Source: Clostridium carboxidivorans P7
GTDB lineage: Bacteria > Bacillota > Clostridia > Clostridiales > Clostridiaceae
Assembly: GCF_001038625.1 (NCBI RefSeq)
Contig: NZ_CP011803.1
Location: forward strand, 3,038,001 to 3,102,000
DNA length: 64,000 nucleotides
Direction of reading: 5' to 3'
Shown here: positions 43,277-53,010 of the stretch, piece by piece
How positions within the stretch are numbered: the first letter of the stretch is position 1
How the letters are laid out: each line of letters opens with the position of its first letter
Made by a program: the position numbers and the translations under genes
Notes under the pieces: model-generated
Databases searched by the model: none
Seen by the model: only the letters and a program-made list of their open reading frames with translations
What the model was told of the DNA's origin: nothing

Positions 43277-43714
43277 ATGTTTTTAGAGGAACTTAATAAG
43301 AAAGAATCTGTTGTATTTGTTAACTTGGTTCAACTTCTAGCTAACGTGGATGAAGTTTTTGCTGAAAATGAAAAAAACTTAATAGATGATTATATGGATG
43401 AGCTTTCATTGACTAATGAAAATATAAAAAGTTTATCTTTTCAAGAAGCTGTAAGCGAATTAAAAACTTCCACAGACAGAATTAAGAACATAATATATTT
43501 TGAATTAGTTGGTCTTGCTATATCAGATGGATCCTATGATTCTAAAGAAATAGAATTTTTAAACAAGCTAGCTTGTGAATTTAACATAAGCAAAGATAAG
43601 CAGCAGGATTTTCTAGATTATTTTAAAAAGGTAAAAGATACTTATGAAATAACTTGTGTTGAATACGAAAGTAAAATAGAGTCATTAAAAAAACTGGCTT
43701 TGAGTTTATTGTAA
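43277..43714 (+). CDS. TerB-like protein
   Basis: 145 residues, acidic and helical. The patterns LVQLLANVDEVFAENEKNLI and FELVGLAISDGSYDSKEIEF are the paired acidic repeats of TerB/DjlA-type domains, which bind metals in some members. AGAGGGGG lies upstream of the ATG. Its proximity to pspA, and the presence of a TelA gene at 26.7 kb, fit an envelope or tellurite stress theme, but no ter operon is present. Confidence 0.7.
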   Translation: MFLEELNKKESVVFVNLVQLLANVDEVFAENEKNLIDDYMDELSLTNENIKSLSFQEAVSELKTSTDRIKNIIYFELVGLAISDGSYDSKEIEFLNKLACEFNISKDKQQDFLDYFKKVKDTYEITCVEYESKIESLKKLALSLL

Positions 43715-43735
43715 TACAAATTTAATTTTAATCTA

Positions 43736-43779
43736 AAAAGCTGTGAAAGTAATATTGATATCTTACTTTCACAGCTTTT
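43736..43779. terminator. Bidirectional terminator
   Basis: AAAAGCTGTGAAAGTAA and its complement, 17-bp arms with a 10-base loop, between the convergent terB-like and chemoreceptor genes. Confidence 0.85.
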
Positions 43780-43823
43780 ATTTAATAAATTTTTAACTAA
43801 CTAAAAACCAATTAATTTTAAAG

Positions 43824-45857
43824 TTAAATCTTAAATTTAGATATAATTTGCTGCAATTTATCAGCACTTTGCTTATTATTATCAGAAGTAGATTTTATAT
43901 TGCCAAGCTTTTCATCTATACTAGCAGCTTTGCTAGCTATTTCTGTAACTCCCCTAGCACCATCACTTACAGTATTAGCTACTTCCCCTATGGCAGTAGT
44001 TATACCTGCAATAGATGAACTTAATTCTTCTGCCACAGCGCTAAAATCACTCATGAAATTATTTACTGTTTCTGCATCATTATTATATTCTTCTCCAGTT
44101 TTCACCAAATTACTATAATCCTTTAAAACAGTTTCATTGATGAATTTAAGAAGTTTTGATGAATTATCTGATAAATTTTGTACTGCTTCTACAACCTGTC
44201 CAACTACATTTTGGATGTTACTAGCTGTTGCTGCAGATTCTTCTGCTAGTTTACCAACCTCATCCGCCACTACAGCAAATCCCTTTCCTGATTCACCTGC
44301 TCTAGCTGCCTCTATAGAAGCATTAAGAGCCAATAAATTTGTTTGTTCAGTAATGTCAAGTATGTCAGCAGACAATAAATTTATCTTTTCAATAGACTTA
44401 GAATTTTCAATAGCTTTTTCCAAATCATTTTTTACTGACATATATATTTCATTAGCCTTTTTGTCAGACTCAAATGCAACATTCTTTAATTTTTCAGCTC
44501 TTCCAGCAATATCATTGGCATTAGCAGAACCACCTGAAGCTTTTTCAGCCATAGAATTTACTGCATTTCCCATTTCATCTGAAGAAGCTGAAACTTCTTC
44601 TACTGTAGCTGCATTTTCCTCCATACCTGCTGAAAGATTTTCACTTTCCTCTGCTGTTTTTTCAGCATAACTCTTTAACTCAATGGTCAGCTTATCAACT
44701 AACTCTGCATTTGAACTTATTGCAGCTGAAGCTGATGTTATATCTCCAACCATTTCCCTTAGTACTTTTCTCATGTTTCCCATAGAACGAGCCATCATTC
44801 CTACTTCATCATTATAATTATACAACCTATCAAAATTCTCAACATTCTCTAAATCTAAATTAGCTGTTTTATCTATGAGATTAACAATTTCACCAATAGG
44901 CTTAGTAATCCTTAATGAAAATCCATAACCTATTCCTATAGCTATAATTGAAAGCAAAATAGATATAATGATTATAATATTAGTCATACTTTTAATATCC
45001 TTTAATACTTCCGATTTATCACTAGTTGTTACTATAACCCAATTTGTTTCAGGTATAATCTGATATCCTGATATTTTATCCACATTTTTAAAATTGTAAT
45101 TAAGTATACTTCCTTTTACAGTTTCCCCTTTATTTAGTCTATCAGTTATAGCTTTTATTTCAGAAGTTTCTGTAGGCTTTCCTATTTTTTCTTTAGTAGG
45201 ATGATAAATCATATTTCCTTTGTAATCCATTAAAAATGCATAGCCAGATGAAAATTCACTTGCTTTAGCATTAGTTAAATATTTTGAAAAACTGCTGCCA
45301 TACACAGCTGTACCTACATATCCTAAAATTTCATTATTTAATTTAACTGGATTAGTAAAAACCACTATAGGATTGTTAGTTACTTTTGACATAATTACTT
45401 CACTTATTGAATTTTTACCTTCTAAGCTTGGCTTATTATAAGACCTATCATTTACATTTTTTCCAAGATAATCTTTGTCACTATCTGCAACTATATTTCC
45501 TTTAGTATCCACTATAAAGACGTGCTCAAGATTTTTAGTTTCTTTAACATAATCTTGTAGTGCTAAATTCATATCCTGCTGCTGCTTATTAAAATCTTCA
45601 CTATTTGGAGTATCCTTATTTACTTTAAGTAAATTTCTAACTACATTCTTTTCTGAATAAATTCTAACTGCCAACTTTTCTTTTTCAATTGTTGAACTTA
45701 TAGTTTCAGCTGAACGATCACATATTTGTTGTATTTCACTATTAGTTTTGTTTTTTATTATATTGCTAGACCTATTGTTAATAAAAACAGTAGTTACAAC
45801 CATTAAAACAACAATTATTATTGCAATTAAAAAAGGTATTTTTTTCTTTATAGACAT
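43824..45857 (-). CDS. Methyl-accepting chemotaxis protein (Cache sensor)
   Basis: 677 residues: TM1 (about 8-30), an extracellular double-Cache sensor (about 35-275; [20 protein letters not shown]), TM2 (about 280-302), HAMP (about 305-360), and a methyl-accepting signalling domain whose hairpin tip reads [20 protein letters not shown], then [20 protein letters not shown]. Start at 45857 (MSIKKK), with GGGGGGAG 9 bases upstream; an in-frame TTG three codons earlier is less likely. Ligand unknown. No other chemotaxis genes are in the window. Confidence 0.94.
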   Translation of the reverse strand: MSIKKKIPFLIAIIIVVLMVVTTVFINNRSSNIIKNKTNSEIQQICDRSAETISSTIEKEKLAVRIYSEKNVVRNLLKVNKDTPNSEDFNKQQQDMNLALQDYVKETKNLEHVFIVDTKGNIVADSDKDYLGKNVNDRSYNKPSLEGKNSISEVIMSKVTNNPIVVFTNPVKLNNEILGYVGTAVYGSSFSKYLTNAKASEFSSGYAFLMDYKGNMIYHPTKEKIGKPTETSEIKAITDRLNKGETVKGSILNYNFKNVDKISGYQIIPETNWVIVTTSDKSEVLKDIKSMTNIIIIISILLSIIAIGIGYGFSLRITKPIGEIVNLIDKTANLDLENVENFDRLYNYNDEVGMMARSMGNMRKVLREMVGDITSASAAISSNAELVDKLTIELKSYAEKTAEESENLSAGMEENAATVEEVSASSDEMGNAVNSMAEKASGGSANANDIAGRAEKLKNVAFESDKKANEIYMSVKNDLEKAIENSKSIEKINLLSADILDITEQTNLLALNASIEAARAGESGKGFAVVADEVGKLAEESAATASNIQNVVGQVVEAVQNLSDNSSKLLKFINETVLKDYSNLVKTGEEYNNDAETVNNFMSDFSAVAEELSSSIAGITTAIGEVANTVSDGARGVTEIASKAASIDEKLGNIKSTSDNNKQSADKLQQIISKFKI

Positions 45858-45950
45858 AAAAAACAACTCCCCCCGTAAATAAACCTTATTTAACCCTATT
45901 CTCGTACAGTTTGAAAAAATACTTAATATATATGGACAAATTAGTTTACT

Positions 45951-46121
45951 TTATAAATCATAACAACAATTTTCGCATTTTTTCCCAATAGATTGATAAA
46001 CAATAATGGAAGGCATTTGTTTTGATTTTACCTTGAATAATTTACATCCATATGGAAAATTCTTATCCCATGTAATATAATAATATTTGCATTTTCTACA
46101 CTGTACCTTTTCTATAGTCAT
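45951..46121 (-). CDS. Small Cys-rich (zinc ribbon-like) protein
   Basis: 56 residues from ATG 46121 (MTIEKVQCRKCKYYYITWDK); GGAG lies 9 bases upstream, and longer open starts have none. CxxC at the N terminus and CENCC near the end with GCKLF between could bind one zinc. The family is small, conserved in Bacillus and Clostridium, and often mislabelled as uracil-DNA glycosylase. Function unknown. Confidence 0.7.
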   Translation of the reverse strand: MTIEKVQCRKCKYYYITWDKNFPYGCKLFKVKSKQMPSIIVYQSIGKKCENCCYDL

Positions 46122-46181
46122 ACATTTCATCTCCATATACATCAAAATAAAAATTTTAAAACTTTCCATTTACATTTTAAC

Positions 46182-46205
46182 TTGTTATTATATATATAAT
46201 AACAA
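46182..46205. promoter_or_regulatory. 24-bp perfect AT palindrome
   Basis: TTGTTATTA-TATATA-TAATAACAA, upstream of the small Cys-rich gene on one side and 215 bases upstream of the 107-residue gene on the other. Possible operator; AT-rich palindromes can also arise by chance in this composition. Confidence 0.35.
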
Positions 46206-46419
46206 ATATATATAAAAAAAACACAATATTATGGTTTTTTTGTTTAAAATATGATAACATGAATACTTGTTATCCTGTTTATAACTTTATTTGCAGAAAA
46301 ACTTCTAATTTTATATAACTGGGAAATATTAATGGCATAAAAATCCAAAATATACCAGTATATGTGCCATATTATAAGCTTAAAATATTATTATATAACT
46401 AAAAAGGGGGAGGCTATTA

Positions 46420-46743
46420 ATGAAAACATTTCAAAGTCTCATTAATGAAACTTTAGAAGCTGAAAACTTAGACGAATTAGAAGCAGCAGCTGATTTATTC
46501 CAATTTGGTATTGAAAAAGGATATTATACTAAACAACAAGCAGATGAGTTTAACAATGCCTATTGGAAAACAAAAAATATTTACTTAGGCTATGAAGTTG
46601 CTAAAGAAGTAAAAGGAAGTAAATTAGATATTATTACTATAGTTTCTAATGCTCCTAACAGCGTAAAAAATGACAAAAGAAAACTTATTAGCTATGTAAA
46701 TGACCGTATAAAAGCACTTAAAGGTAAAATTAAAGGAATTTAA
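46420..46743 (+). CDS. Uncharacterised 107-residue protein
   Basis: No family recognised. Soluble, helical, acidic N-terminal half (SLINETLEAENLDELEAAAD) and basic C terminus (NDRIKALKGKIKGI). AAGGGGGAGG lies 8 bases upstream of the ATG, so it is well translated. A stem-loop terminator-like element follows immediately (46748-46793). Confidence 0.7.
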   Translation: MKTFQSLINETLEAENLDELEAAADLFQFGIEKGYYTKQQADEFNNAYWKTKNIYLGYEVAKEVKGSKLDIITIVSNAPNSVKNDKRKLISYVNDRIKALKGKIKGI

Positions 46744-46747
46744 TATG

Positions 46748-46793
46748 TTAAATGAAAAAATCCTCAAATTTAAGGGGATTTCTTTCATTTATA
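46748..46793 (+). terminator. Stem-loop between the 107-residue gene and the methylase gene
   Basis: AAATGAAA + AAATCCTC pairs with GGGGATTT + TTTCATTT. It lies inside the longest open frame of the next gene, which supports starting that gene at 46811. Confidence 0.55.
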
Positions 46794-46810
46794 TCACAAG
46801 AGGTGTGCTT

Positions 46811-47788
46811 ATGTTTAAATTAATACCTATGGATATGAAACCAAAGGTAAATTTTAATAACAAAATTAAACCCTATTTTTATATAATTAATTTTGCTCAA
46901 GATGAAGAAAGCTTGTGCAAAATGGAAATGAAATGTCTTTTCAATAAAGTTCCAGATAAAAAACATTTTTTTTCTTATCACTATATTGCCACATCTAGAA
47001 GTCCATTTATAAAAGAATCTATATCTATAATGTATACAGGAAAATCCTTAGAGGATATAATTCATAAAATTACAGTAGATAAACTGGCATATGAAAACTT
47101 CAAAGTTTCTTATGTGAATTATGGTGATGAAATCCTTAGTTATGAAAAGAGGCGTAAAATAGAATATAAAATTGGCCAAAATATAACAGGAGAAGCTGAA
47201 ATGAAAAATCCTGAATTACTCTTTGGTATAACAAGAGTAAATGAAAAATGGATATTTGGCAGATATGAAAAAAATAATCCTGAATGGAAATTCCATAACA
47301 GAAAGCCATACTCATATTCTAATGCACTTGATTCAAGAATTGCAAGAGCAATAGTAAACATCGCTGTTTGCAATAAATTAGATTATAAATTAGTTGATCC
47401 TTGTTGTGGTATTGGAACAGTTATTATAGAAGCTCTGTCCTTAGGAATTGATACGAAAGGCTGGGAAATAAATCCTATGATTGCTGCAAATGCAAAAAAA
47501 AATCTAGAGTACTTTTGCTGTAAAAATGTAATTACTACTGGAAATATGCATGATATAAAAGATAACTTTGATGTATCAATTATAGATTTACCTTATGGTC
47601 TATTTTCATCAACTACACTTGAAGATCAAGTAGCTATAATAAAAACTGCTCGTAAAATATCAAATAAAATGGTAATTGTTACTTTTGAAAATATGGATAA
47701 ATATATTCTTTCATCTGGTTTTAATATTATTGATAAATGTTTTGTTGCTAAAGGTAAATTTAAAAGACATATAACTATATGCCAGTAA
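46811..47788 (+). CDS. Putative SAM-dependent RNA methylase
   Basis: 325 residues from ATG 46811 (MFKLIPMDMKPK; GAGGTG 7 bases upstream). The C-terminal half is a Rossmann methyltransferase of the UPF0020/Trm11-like group: motif I LVDPCCGIGTVIIEALSLGI, GWEINPMIAANAKKNL, and the catalytic-type SIIDLPYG in place of NPPY. The N-terminal 150 residues probably form the RNA-binding part, but no clear THUMP signature is visible. A tRNA or rRNA guanine target is the family expectation. Confidence 0.82.
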   Translation: MFKLIPMDMKPKVNFNNKIKPYFYIINFAQDEESLCKMEMKCLFNKVPDKKHFFSYHYIATSRSPFIKESISIMYTGKSLEDIIHKITVDKLAYENFKVSYVNYGDEILSYEKRRKIEYKIGQNITGEAEMKNPELLFGITRVNEKWIFGRYEKNNPEWKFHNRKPYSYSNALDSRIARAIVNIAVCNKLDYKLVDPCCGIGTVIIEALSLGIDTKGWEINPMIAANAKKNLEYFCCKNVITTGNMHDIKDNFDVSIIDLPYGLFSSTTLEDQVAIIKTARKISNKMVIVTFENMDKYILSSGFNIIDKCFVAKGKFKRHITICQ

Positions 47789-47866
47789 GTTTAATATAAT
47801 AAGGAACAATAATAATTTACGTACTTACTTCAATGTGTTATTATTAAAATCAAAGTAATCTAAGTA

Positions 47867-47895
47867 ATGAGCTTCAATTTTAAATTGCAGCTCAT
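47867..47895 (+). terminator. Stem-loop after methylase gene
   Basis: ATGAGCT.CAAT and ATTG.AGCTCAT arms; only a weak T-tract follows. Confidence 0.45.
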
Positions 47896-47972
47896 ACTAT
47901 ATTATATGAAATATTTTTCAAATAAAAATATCAACAAAAACACACTTTGAGTAAAAAGGAGTTACTTAAATT

Positions 47973-49100
47973 ATGGAAAAAGTACTGTCATTATTAAAGA
48001 AAAATAAATTTACTTCCATAGTTGCTATATCATTAGTATTTATTTGTGTGATTATTTACTGTTTTACATCAAACAATGAAAACTATTATGACAAAACTAT
48101 AGCAAAGATAACATATATAAAAGAAACTCCATCTAAAATTACCAATATGAACGGTGACATTGAACAAATAACAAAACAGCAAATTAAGTCAATAATTATG
48201 AATGGAAAATTTAAAGGGCAGGAAATTGGACTTGAAAATTCCTCTTCTTATTCTGGAGTCAACAATTTAAATTTAAAAGTTGGTGACGAGGTTTTTATAT
48301 CAACACAGCAAGATGCAAATAATAAAATAACTTCTGCAAAAATACTTGATCTTAAAAGAGATAAATACGTTGTATATATTACATCCATATTTATATTTTT
48401 AATTTTGTTAGTGGGTGGTTTTAAAGGATTTCGTTCTTTAGCCAGCGTAATTATTAACATCATAATTTTTTGCATTATAATTAAATTGTTTATACATGGC
48501 TACAATCTCATATTTATTTCTATAATAGCTAGTTTATTGTTTGTTATTTTATCCATATCAATTGTATGTGGGACAAATAAAAAAACTCTTTCTGCTGTAC
48601 TTGGAACAATAGCAGGAACTCTTTTATCAATGTTGATAGCTGTTTTTGTAATACAGTTAAATCACTGGAACGGCATTAAATTTGAAGAAATGGAGTTTCT
48701 TACTCATCCACCAGAACAAATATTTTATATTGAAATTCTTATAGGTACTTTGGGTTCAATAATGGATATTGCAATTTCTATTTCCTCTTCTATAAAAGAA
48801 TTATGTGATAAAAACCCAAACATTGAAAGTAAAGTTCTTATTAACTCGGGTAAAGAAATTGGAAAAGATATTATGGGAACCATGACAAATACTTTAGTTT
48901 TCGCATATATTAGCGGCAGCATTCCACTTATACTGCTTTTATTAAAAAATAATTTTTCATTTTTCTACATTATTAGTATAAATCTTTCACTTGAATTTGT
49001 ACGTGCCCTTACTGGAAGTATAGGAATTATCCTAAGTATACCTATTACTATTTACATATCCGTAATACTTTTTAAAAATCATAAGATTGGAGTATTTTAA
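47973..49100 (+). CDS. YibE/F-family membrane protein (long)
   Basis: 375 residues: N-terminal TM, an extracytoplasmic segment (about 35-130, VGDEVFISTQ), then about seven TM helices. The conserved blocks LGSIMDIAISISSSIKELCD and GKEIGKDIMGTMTNTLVFAY are YibE/F signatures. GGAG precedes the ATG. The second YibE/F gene starts 5 bases beyond its stop, so they form a two-gene operon. The role is not established for the family; transport is a guess. Confidence 0.87.
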   Translation: MEKVLSLLKKNKFTSIVAISLVFICVIIYCFTSNNENYYDKTIAKITYIKETPSKITNMNGDIEQITKQQIKSIIMNGKFKGQEIGLENSSSYSGVNNLNLKVGDEVFISTQQDANNKITSAKILDLKRDKYVVYITSIFIFLILLVGGFKGFRSLASVIINIIIFCIIIKLFIHGYNLIFISIIASLLFVILSISIVCGTNKKTLSAVLGTIAGTLLSMLIAVFVIQLNHWNGIKFEEMEFLTHPPEQIFYIEILIGTLGSIMDIAISISSSIKELCDKNPNIESKVLINSGKEIGKDIMGTMTNTLVFAYISGSIPLILLLLKNNFSFFYIISINLSLEFVRALTGSIGIILSIPITIYISVILFKNHKIGVF

Positions 49101-49104
49101 AGCT

Positions 49105-49869
49105 ATGAATGTATCAATAGTACTATTAATTATATTGTTTGCTTTAATGGTGATCATAGGTGGCAAAAGAGGGATAAAATCATTTTTTACATTAATTTTT
49201 AACTTCTCAATTTTGTTTTTTATGCTCATACTCATTGCTGCTAAAATGGATCCAATTAAAATAACTTTTGTGGGATGTATAACCATTACCTATGTTACTT
49301 TATTTTATATTAATGGATTAAATAAAAAGACAGTTTCAGCACTTTTTTCAGTTACCTTAGTCATATTTATAACCATGCTTATTACATATGACATAGGAAG
49401 TAATGCAAAAATACAAGGCTTTGGTGTAGAACAATCTGAAACAATTTCCGCACTATCCCTTTATGTACAATTGAATTTTTCACAAATAGTTATATGCCAA
49501 GTTTTAATTGGATTATTAGGCGCAATAATTGATGTATCTATTTCTATATCCTCTTTCATGTATGAACTGTATAAACAGGATCCATCAATAAGCAAAGCTG
49601 CTATATTGAAATCTGGGATGAATATTGGGAAAGATATTTTGGGAACTATGACAAATACATTACTTTTTGCATATATAGGAGGATTTATGACATTAATTAT
49701 TTATTTTAACGAACTCCATTATTCAATGTCATCTATAATAAATGCAAAGGTATTTTGTTCAGAAGTGTTTCAGATATTATGTGGTGGAATAGGCATTATA
49801 CTCATAATACCTATTACTTCTCTAATTACAGCAAACATACTATATGTTAAGTTAAGAGTGAATAATTAA
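49105..49869 (+). CDS. YibE/F-family membrane protein (short)
   Basis: 254 residues, about seven TM helices, paralogous to the C-terminal part of the preceding protein (LGAIIDVSISISSFMYELYK; GMNIGKDILGTMTNTLLFAY). It lacks the extracytoplasmic N-terminal segment. I use ATG 49105 (MNVSIVLL), with GGAG 12 bases upstream; a TTG at 49087 is possible but has no site. Its stop overlaps the convergent fdhD stop by a few bases. Confidence 0.85.
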   Translation: MNVSIVLLIILFALMVIIGGKRGIKSFFTLIFNFSILFFMLILIAAKMDPIKITFVGCITITYVTLFYINGLNKKTVSALFSVTLVIFITMLITYDIGSNAKIQGFGVEQSETISALSLYVQLNFSQIVICQVLIGLLGAIIDVSISISSFMYELYKQDPSISKAAILKSGMNIGKDILGTMTNTLLFAYIGGFMTLIIYFNELHYSMSSIINAKVFCSEVFQILCGGIGIILIIPITSLITANILYVKLRVNN

Positions 49870-50654
49870 TAGTTAATTCTTTCTTCACCCGCATATATAT
49901 TCATTTTATTCCCTCTCACAAACCCCACTAATGTAATATTAAGCTTTTTTGCTAAAGCAACAGATAAGCTAGTTGGCGCAGATTTAGATATAATAACTGG
50001 TATTTGAAGTTTAGCTGCCTTTAAAAGCATTTCAAGGGATACTCTGCCGCTGAGTATTAAAATTTTATCCTTAAAAAAAATTTTTTTTAAAAGCCCTTCT
50101 CCTACCACTTTATCTAATGCATTATGACGTGCTACATCCTCTGAAATAATAATTATATCTTCCGTATCACTAAGGGCAACACAATGTAACCCTCCTGTTT
50201 TTTTAAAGATTTCCGAAAAATCAAGATTTTTTTTCATAAATTCGAAAACCTTGTTTGCTTTTAAAGTTATTTTACTAACTACTGGTGTACAATCTATACA
50301 CTGTAAAAAGTTTTTAAAATCTTTTAAATTATTATCTTTTAAATTGTCTAATTCAACCTTTTTTGAATAAAAGCTTTTTCTAAAAACATTTTTATCAAAA
50401 GTTTCTACTTCAACTAAAGCTTTAACATCATCTAATTTAAAATATTTTATATCTTCCAAGCTTTCTATAATACCTTCTGTTGATAAAAATCCTAAAGTTA
50501 ACTCTTTAAGTTTTTCAGGGCTACAAAGAAGTGTAGCTATCTTTTTTCCATTAAGACAAATCGTTAGAGGATACTCACATACTACTAATTCATTAATGCA
50601 GCTACTTTCACCATTTTCAATTTTCACAACTTTACATTCTAATAGCTTATCCAT
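49866..50654 (-). CDS. fdhD: Formate dehydrogenase accessory sulfurtransferase FdhD
   Basis: 262 residues. Transfers sulfur to the Mo/W-bis-PGD cofactor of formate dehydrogenase. Conserved features: CSPEKLKELTLGFLSTEGII, the CxxC at QCIDC near residue 116, TGGLHCVAL, EDVARHNALDKVVG and LSGRVSLEML. The CxxC is CIDC rather than the more usual CGxCG context. No formate dehydrogenase gene is in the window, but the PFL genes at 31.6 kb provide a formate source. Confidence 0.93.
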   Translation of the reverse strand: MDKLLECKVVKIENGESSCINELVVCEYPLTICLNGKKIATLLCSPEKLKELTLGFLSTEGIIESLEDIKYFKLDDVKALVEVETFDKNVFRKSFYSKKVELDNLKDNNLKDFKNFLQCIDCTPVVSKITLKANKVFEFMKKNLDFSEIFKKTGGLHCVALSDTEDIIIISEDVARHNALDKVVGEGLLKKIFFKDKILILSGRVSLEMLLKAAKLQIPVIISKSAPTSLSVALAKKLNITLVGFVRGNKMNIYAGEERINY

Positions 50655-50678
50655 AAATCCATCTCCCTTAAAAGTTTT

Positions 50679-51341
50679 TTAATATAGTTGTATTTGACTA
50701 ATAAAAACAGCCAATTCCGTTCTACTATTTAATTGAAGCTTTTCAAATATTTTTGTAACATAATTTTTAACTGTACCTTCTGATAAAAAAAGAACTTTGC
50801 AAATATCCTTATTACTTTTACCTTCAGCTACTAATTTTGCCACATCCATTTCTCTCTTGGTAAGCAAATCTAATTTATATTTTTGTGTTTTATATTTATC
50901 AAGATTTTGTTTTTCAGTACTTATGGACTTATATGCCTTAACTATCTTTGCTGCTACTTCAGGGTTAAGAAGTATATTACCATTATAAGCAGTTTTTATT
51001 GCTTTTATTATATCCTCTGAACCAGCATCCTTTAATATATACCCATCTGCTCCATTTTTAATTCCTTTAAATATGTATTCATCTTCAGTAAAAGTAGTTA
51101 AAATAATTACTTTTACATCTTTATATTGTTCTTTAACAAGTTTAGTAGCCTCTACCCCATCCATCACAGGCATCCTAACATCCATGAGAATAACATCTGG
51201 TATTTGTTTTTCTAAAAATGACATTAATTCTCTTCCATTTTCAGCCTCTCCTATGATATTTATTTCTTCATCCAAGCTTAAAATCATTTTAATTCCTTCT
51301 CTTACAATTTCCTGATCATCAACTAGTAATATATTTATCAC
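50679..51341 (-). CDS. NarL/LuxR-family response regulator
   Basis: 220 residues: REC domain (about 1-120; ILLVDDQEIVREGIK with acidic DD, phospho-acceptor in VILMDVRMPVMDG, later LTTF and KDAG) and a LuxR-type HTH (about 150-215; LTKREMDVAKLVAEGKSNKD). It is encoded 17 bases downstream of the histidine kinase gene and must be its partner. Adjacent to fdhD and co-oriented, 24 bases upstream of it, so fdhD may be in the same transcript. Confidence 0.94.
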   Translation of the reverse strand: MINILLVDDQEIVREGIKMILSLDEEINIIGEAENGRELMSFLEKQIPDVILMDVRMPVMDGVEATKLVKEQYKDVKVIILTTFTEDEYIFKGIKNGADGYILKDAGSEDIIKAIKTAYNGNILLNPEVAAKIVKAYKSISTEKQNLDKYKTQKYKLDLLTKREMDVAKLVAEGKSNKDICKVLFLSEGTVKNYVTKIFEKLQLNSRTELAVFISQIQLY

Positions 51342-51358
51342 AACTTGTCACACTCCTA

Positions 51359-52510
51359 TTATATTGGAATATTGGCTTCTATACTAAATCCTGAATTTTT
51401 CCCGCTAAAATAATTTACTCTTCCATTTAACAAACCTATTCTATTTTCAATTCCATTTAATCCATTAGACTTTATAATTTTATCACATCGAATTCCATTA
51501 TTACTTATTATTAAATTTATGCCTTCACTGCTCTTTACCATATTTATATTAATTTCAGTTGCTTGTCCATGCTTTATGCTATTTGTTAAAGCTTCCCTTA
51601 TGGTTTTATATATTGAATTTTTAATATTTATATCTACATTATCAACACTCATATCCCCATTAAAATTAATTTTTACTCCTCCAGCTATCTCAAAGTTATC
51701 AATAAGTTTTTTTATAGATTCATTAAGATGTTCTATTTCTCTTTCTTCCTTAAGAGCATTAACAGCCTTTCGTAAATCATTAACACTATCCTTTGCAATC
51801 TTTTCTGATTTTTCCAATACACCCTTAACCTTATCAGGTTTAGAATCCATAACTTTTTTTGCAAATTCTAAATGCATAGTTAGTGCCATAAGTGAATGTC
51901 CTAAAGAATCATGTAATTCTTGAGCAACTCTCCTTCTTTCTTTAGAGATAGTCAAATCTTCAACTTTAAGAGAGTATTCTTGTAATTTTATATTTGCCAA
52001 TTTTAATTTCTCATTTAACTGCTTTGTTTCTTCTTTTTCCATTTGAATCATTTTTATAGAATATATTATACTAGCAACAGCAAAATAGCTTATTATTGTT
52101 ATTCCCATATCTGACATTTTATCTACAGTGTTAGGAATTCCTATACTTAAAATAGATACTATAAAAAATGAAGTTCCATGAATTAAGAAAAAAATTTTTA
52201 ACAATTTTCCCTTTACTCCAAAAAGTTCAGCTAAGGAAAAGAATATATATCCACTGGCTCCTAAGCCTCTTACAAAATATCTTAGCACTGCTGCTCCACA
52301 AATAGTAAAAATTAATGATATACCTCTATACTCAGAATTTTTATTTAATATCTTATTTCTTACATAATCATTAATCATAATAATTATACTAAACAAAAAT
52401 AATAGTATCATAATTGAAACTTTCTTATTAAATCCATGATGAATATCAACAAATACAAGCACTAAGAATAAATATTTAAAAACTACTAAGGATTTTCTCA
52501 ATATGTACAT
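51359..52510 (-). CDS. NarL-type sensor histidine kinase
   Basis: 383 residues: about six N-terminal TM helices (residues 5-165), a coiled-coil linker, the HisKA_3 dimerisation box RRRVAQELHDSLGHSLMALT carrying the phospho-His, and an HATPase_c domain (about 285-383; REALTNSIKHGQATEININM). There is no periplasmic sensor domain, so an intramembrane signal is likely. Paired with the response regulator gene downstream. Confidence 0.93.
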   Translation of the reverse strand: MYILRKSLVVFKYLFLVLVFVDIHHGFNKKVSIMILLFLFSIIIMINDYVRNKILNKNSEYRGISLIFTICGAAVLRYFVRGLGASGYIFFSLAELFGVKGKLLKIFFLIHGTSFFIVSILSIGIPNTVDKMSDMGITIISYFAVASIIYSIKMIQMEKEETKQLNEKLKLANIKLQEYSLKVEDLTISKERRRVAQELHDSLGHSLMALTMHLEFAKKVMDSKPDKVKGVLEKSEKIAKDSVNDLRKAVNALKEEREIEHLNESIKKLIDNFEIAGGVKINFNGDMSVDNVDINIKNSIYKTIREALTNSIKHGQATEININMVKSSEGINLIISNNGIRCDKIIKSNGLNGIENRIGLLNGRVNYFSGKNSGFSIEANIPI

Positions 52511-52730
52511 TATTTATACAACCTCACTTAATTTAATCTAAAAATTTCATTTTCATTATTTTAAACAGCTAATTATATTTTTTTATTATATTATAGCATT
52601 ATAGTTAAACTATGGAATATTTTATATAAAAGATAATCCCTTAATTATAAAAACTACCATGAATATATATAAGTTAATATCACACAATAATATCACAGAA
52701 TTTTAAAAAATAAATTTGGAGGTACTGTTT

Positions 52731-52889
52731 ATGGAAAAGAATAATAGTATAGGCTGTATTGTTTCTGAATGTAAATTCCATGCACATAATGAGGATTATT
52801 GTACTTTAGACAAAATTAAAGTTACTAAACACGAATATGCTGCAACGAACGTTGAAGGTACAGACTGCGGAAGCTTTAAAATAGAATAA
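52731..52889 (+). CDS. DUF1540 domain protein
   Basis: A 52-residue protein. The translation MEKNNSIGCIVSECKFHAHN ... DYCTLDKIKV ... TDCGSFKIE shows the four-Cys DUF1540 pattern (C-x4-C-x9-C-x22-C or similar), probably a small metal-binding fold. TTTGGAGG lies 9 bases upstream of the ATG. Typical of spore-forming clostridia; function unknown. Confidence 0.88.
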   Translation: MEKNNSIGCIVSECKFHAHNEDYCTLDKIKVTKHEYAATNVEGTDCGSFKIE

Positions 52890-52897
52890 TTAAACAT

Positions 52898-52968
52898 AAA
52901 AAAGATGATGCTGTTGTACTAATAATAAACACTACAATATATTATTAATGCAACTCCTCATCTTTTTT
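52898..52968. terminator. Bidirectional terminator
   Basis: AAAAAAGATGA and TCATCTTTTTT arms flanking a long loop, between the DUF1540 and dehydrogenase genes, which converge. Confidence 0.7.
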
Positions 52969-53010
52969 ACTTTAAGCACTTCCTTATCTCCCATCTTAAC
53001 CTATTCTAAT

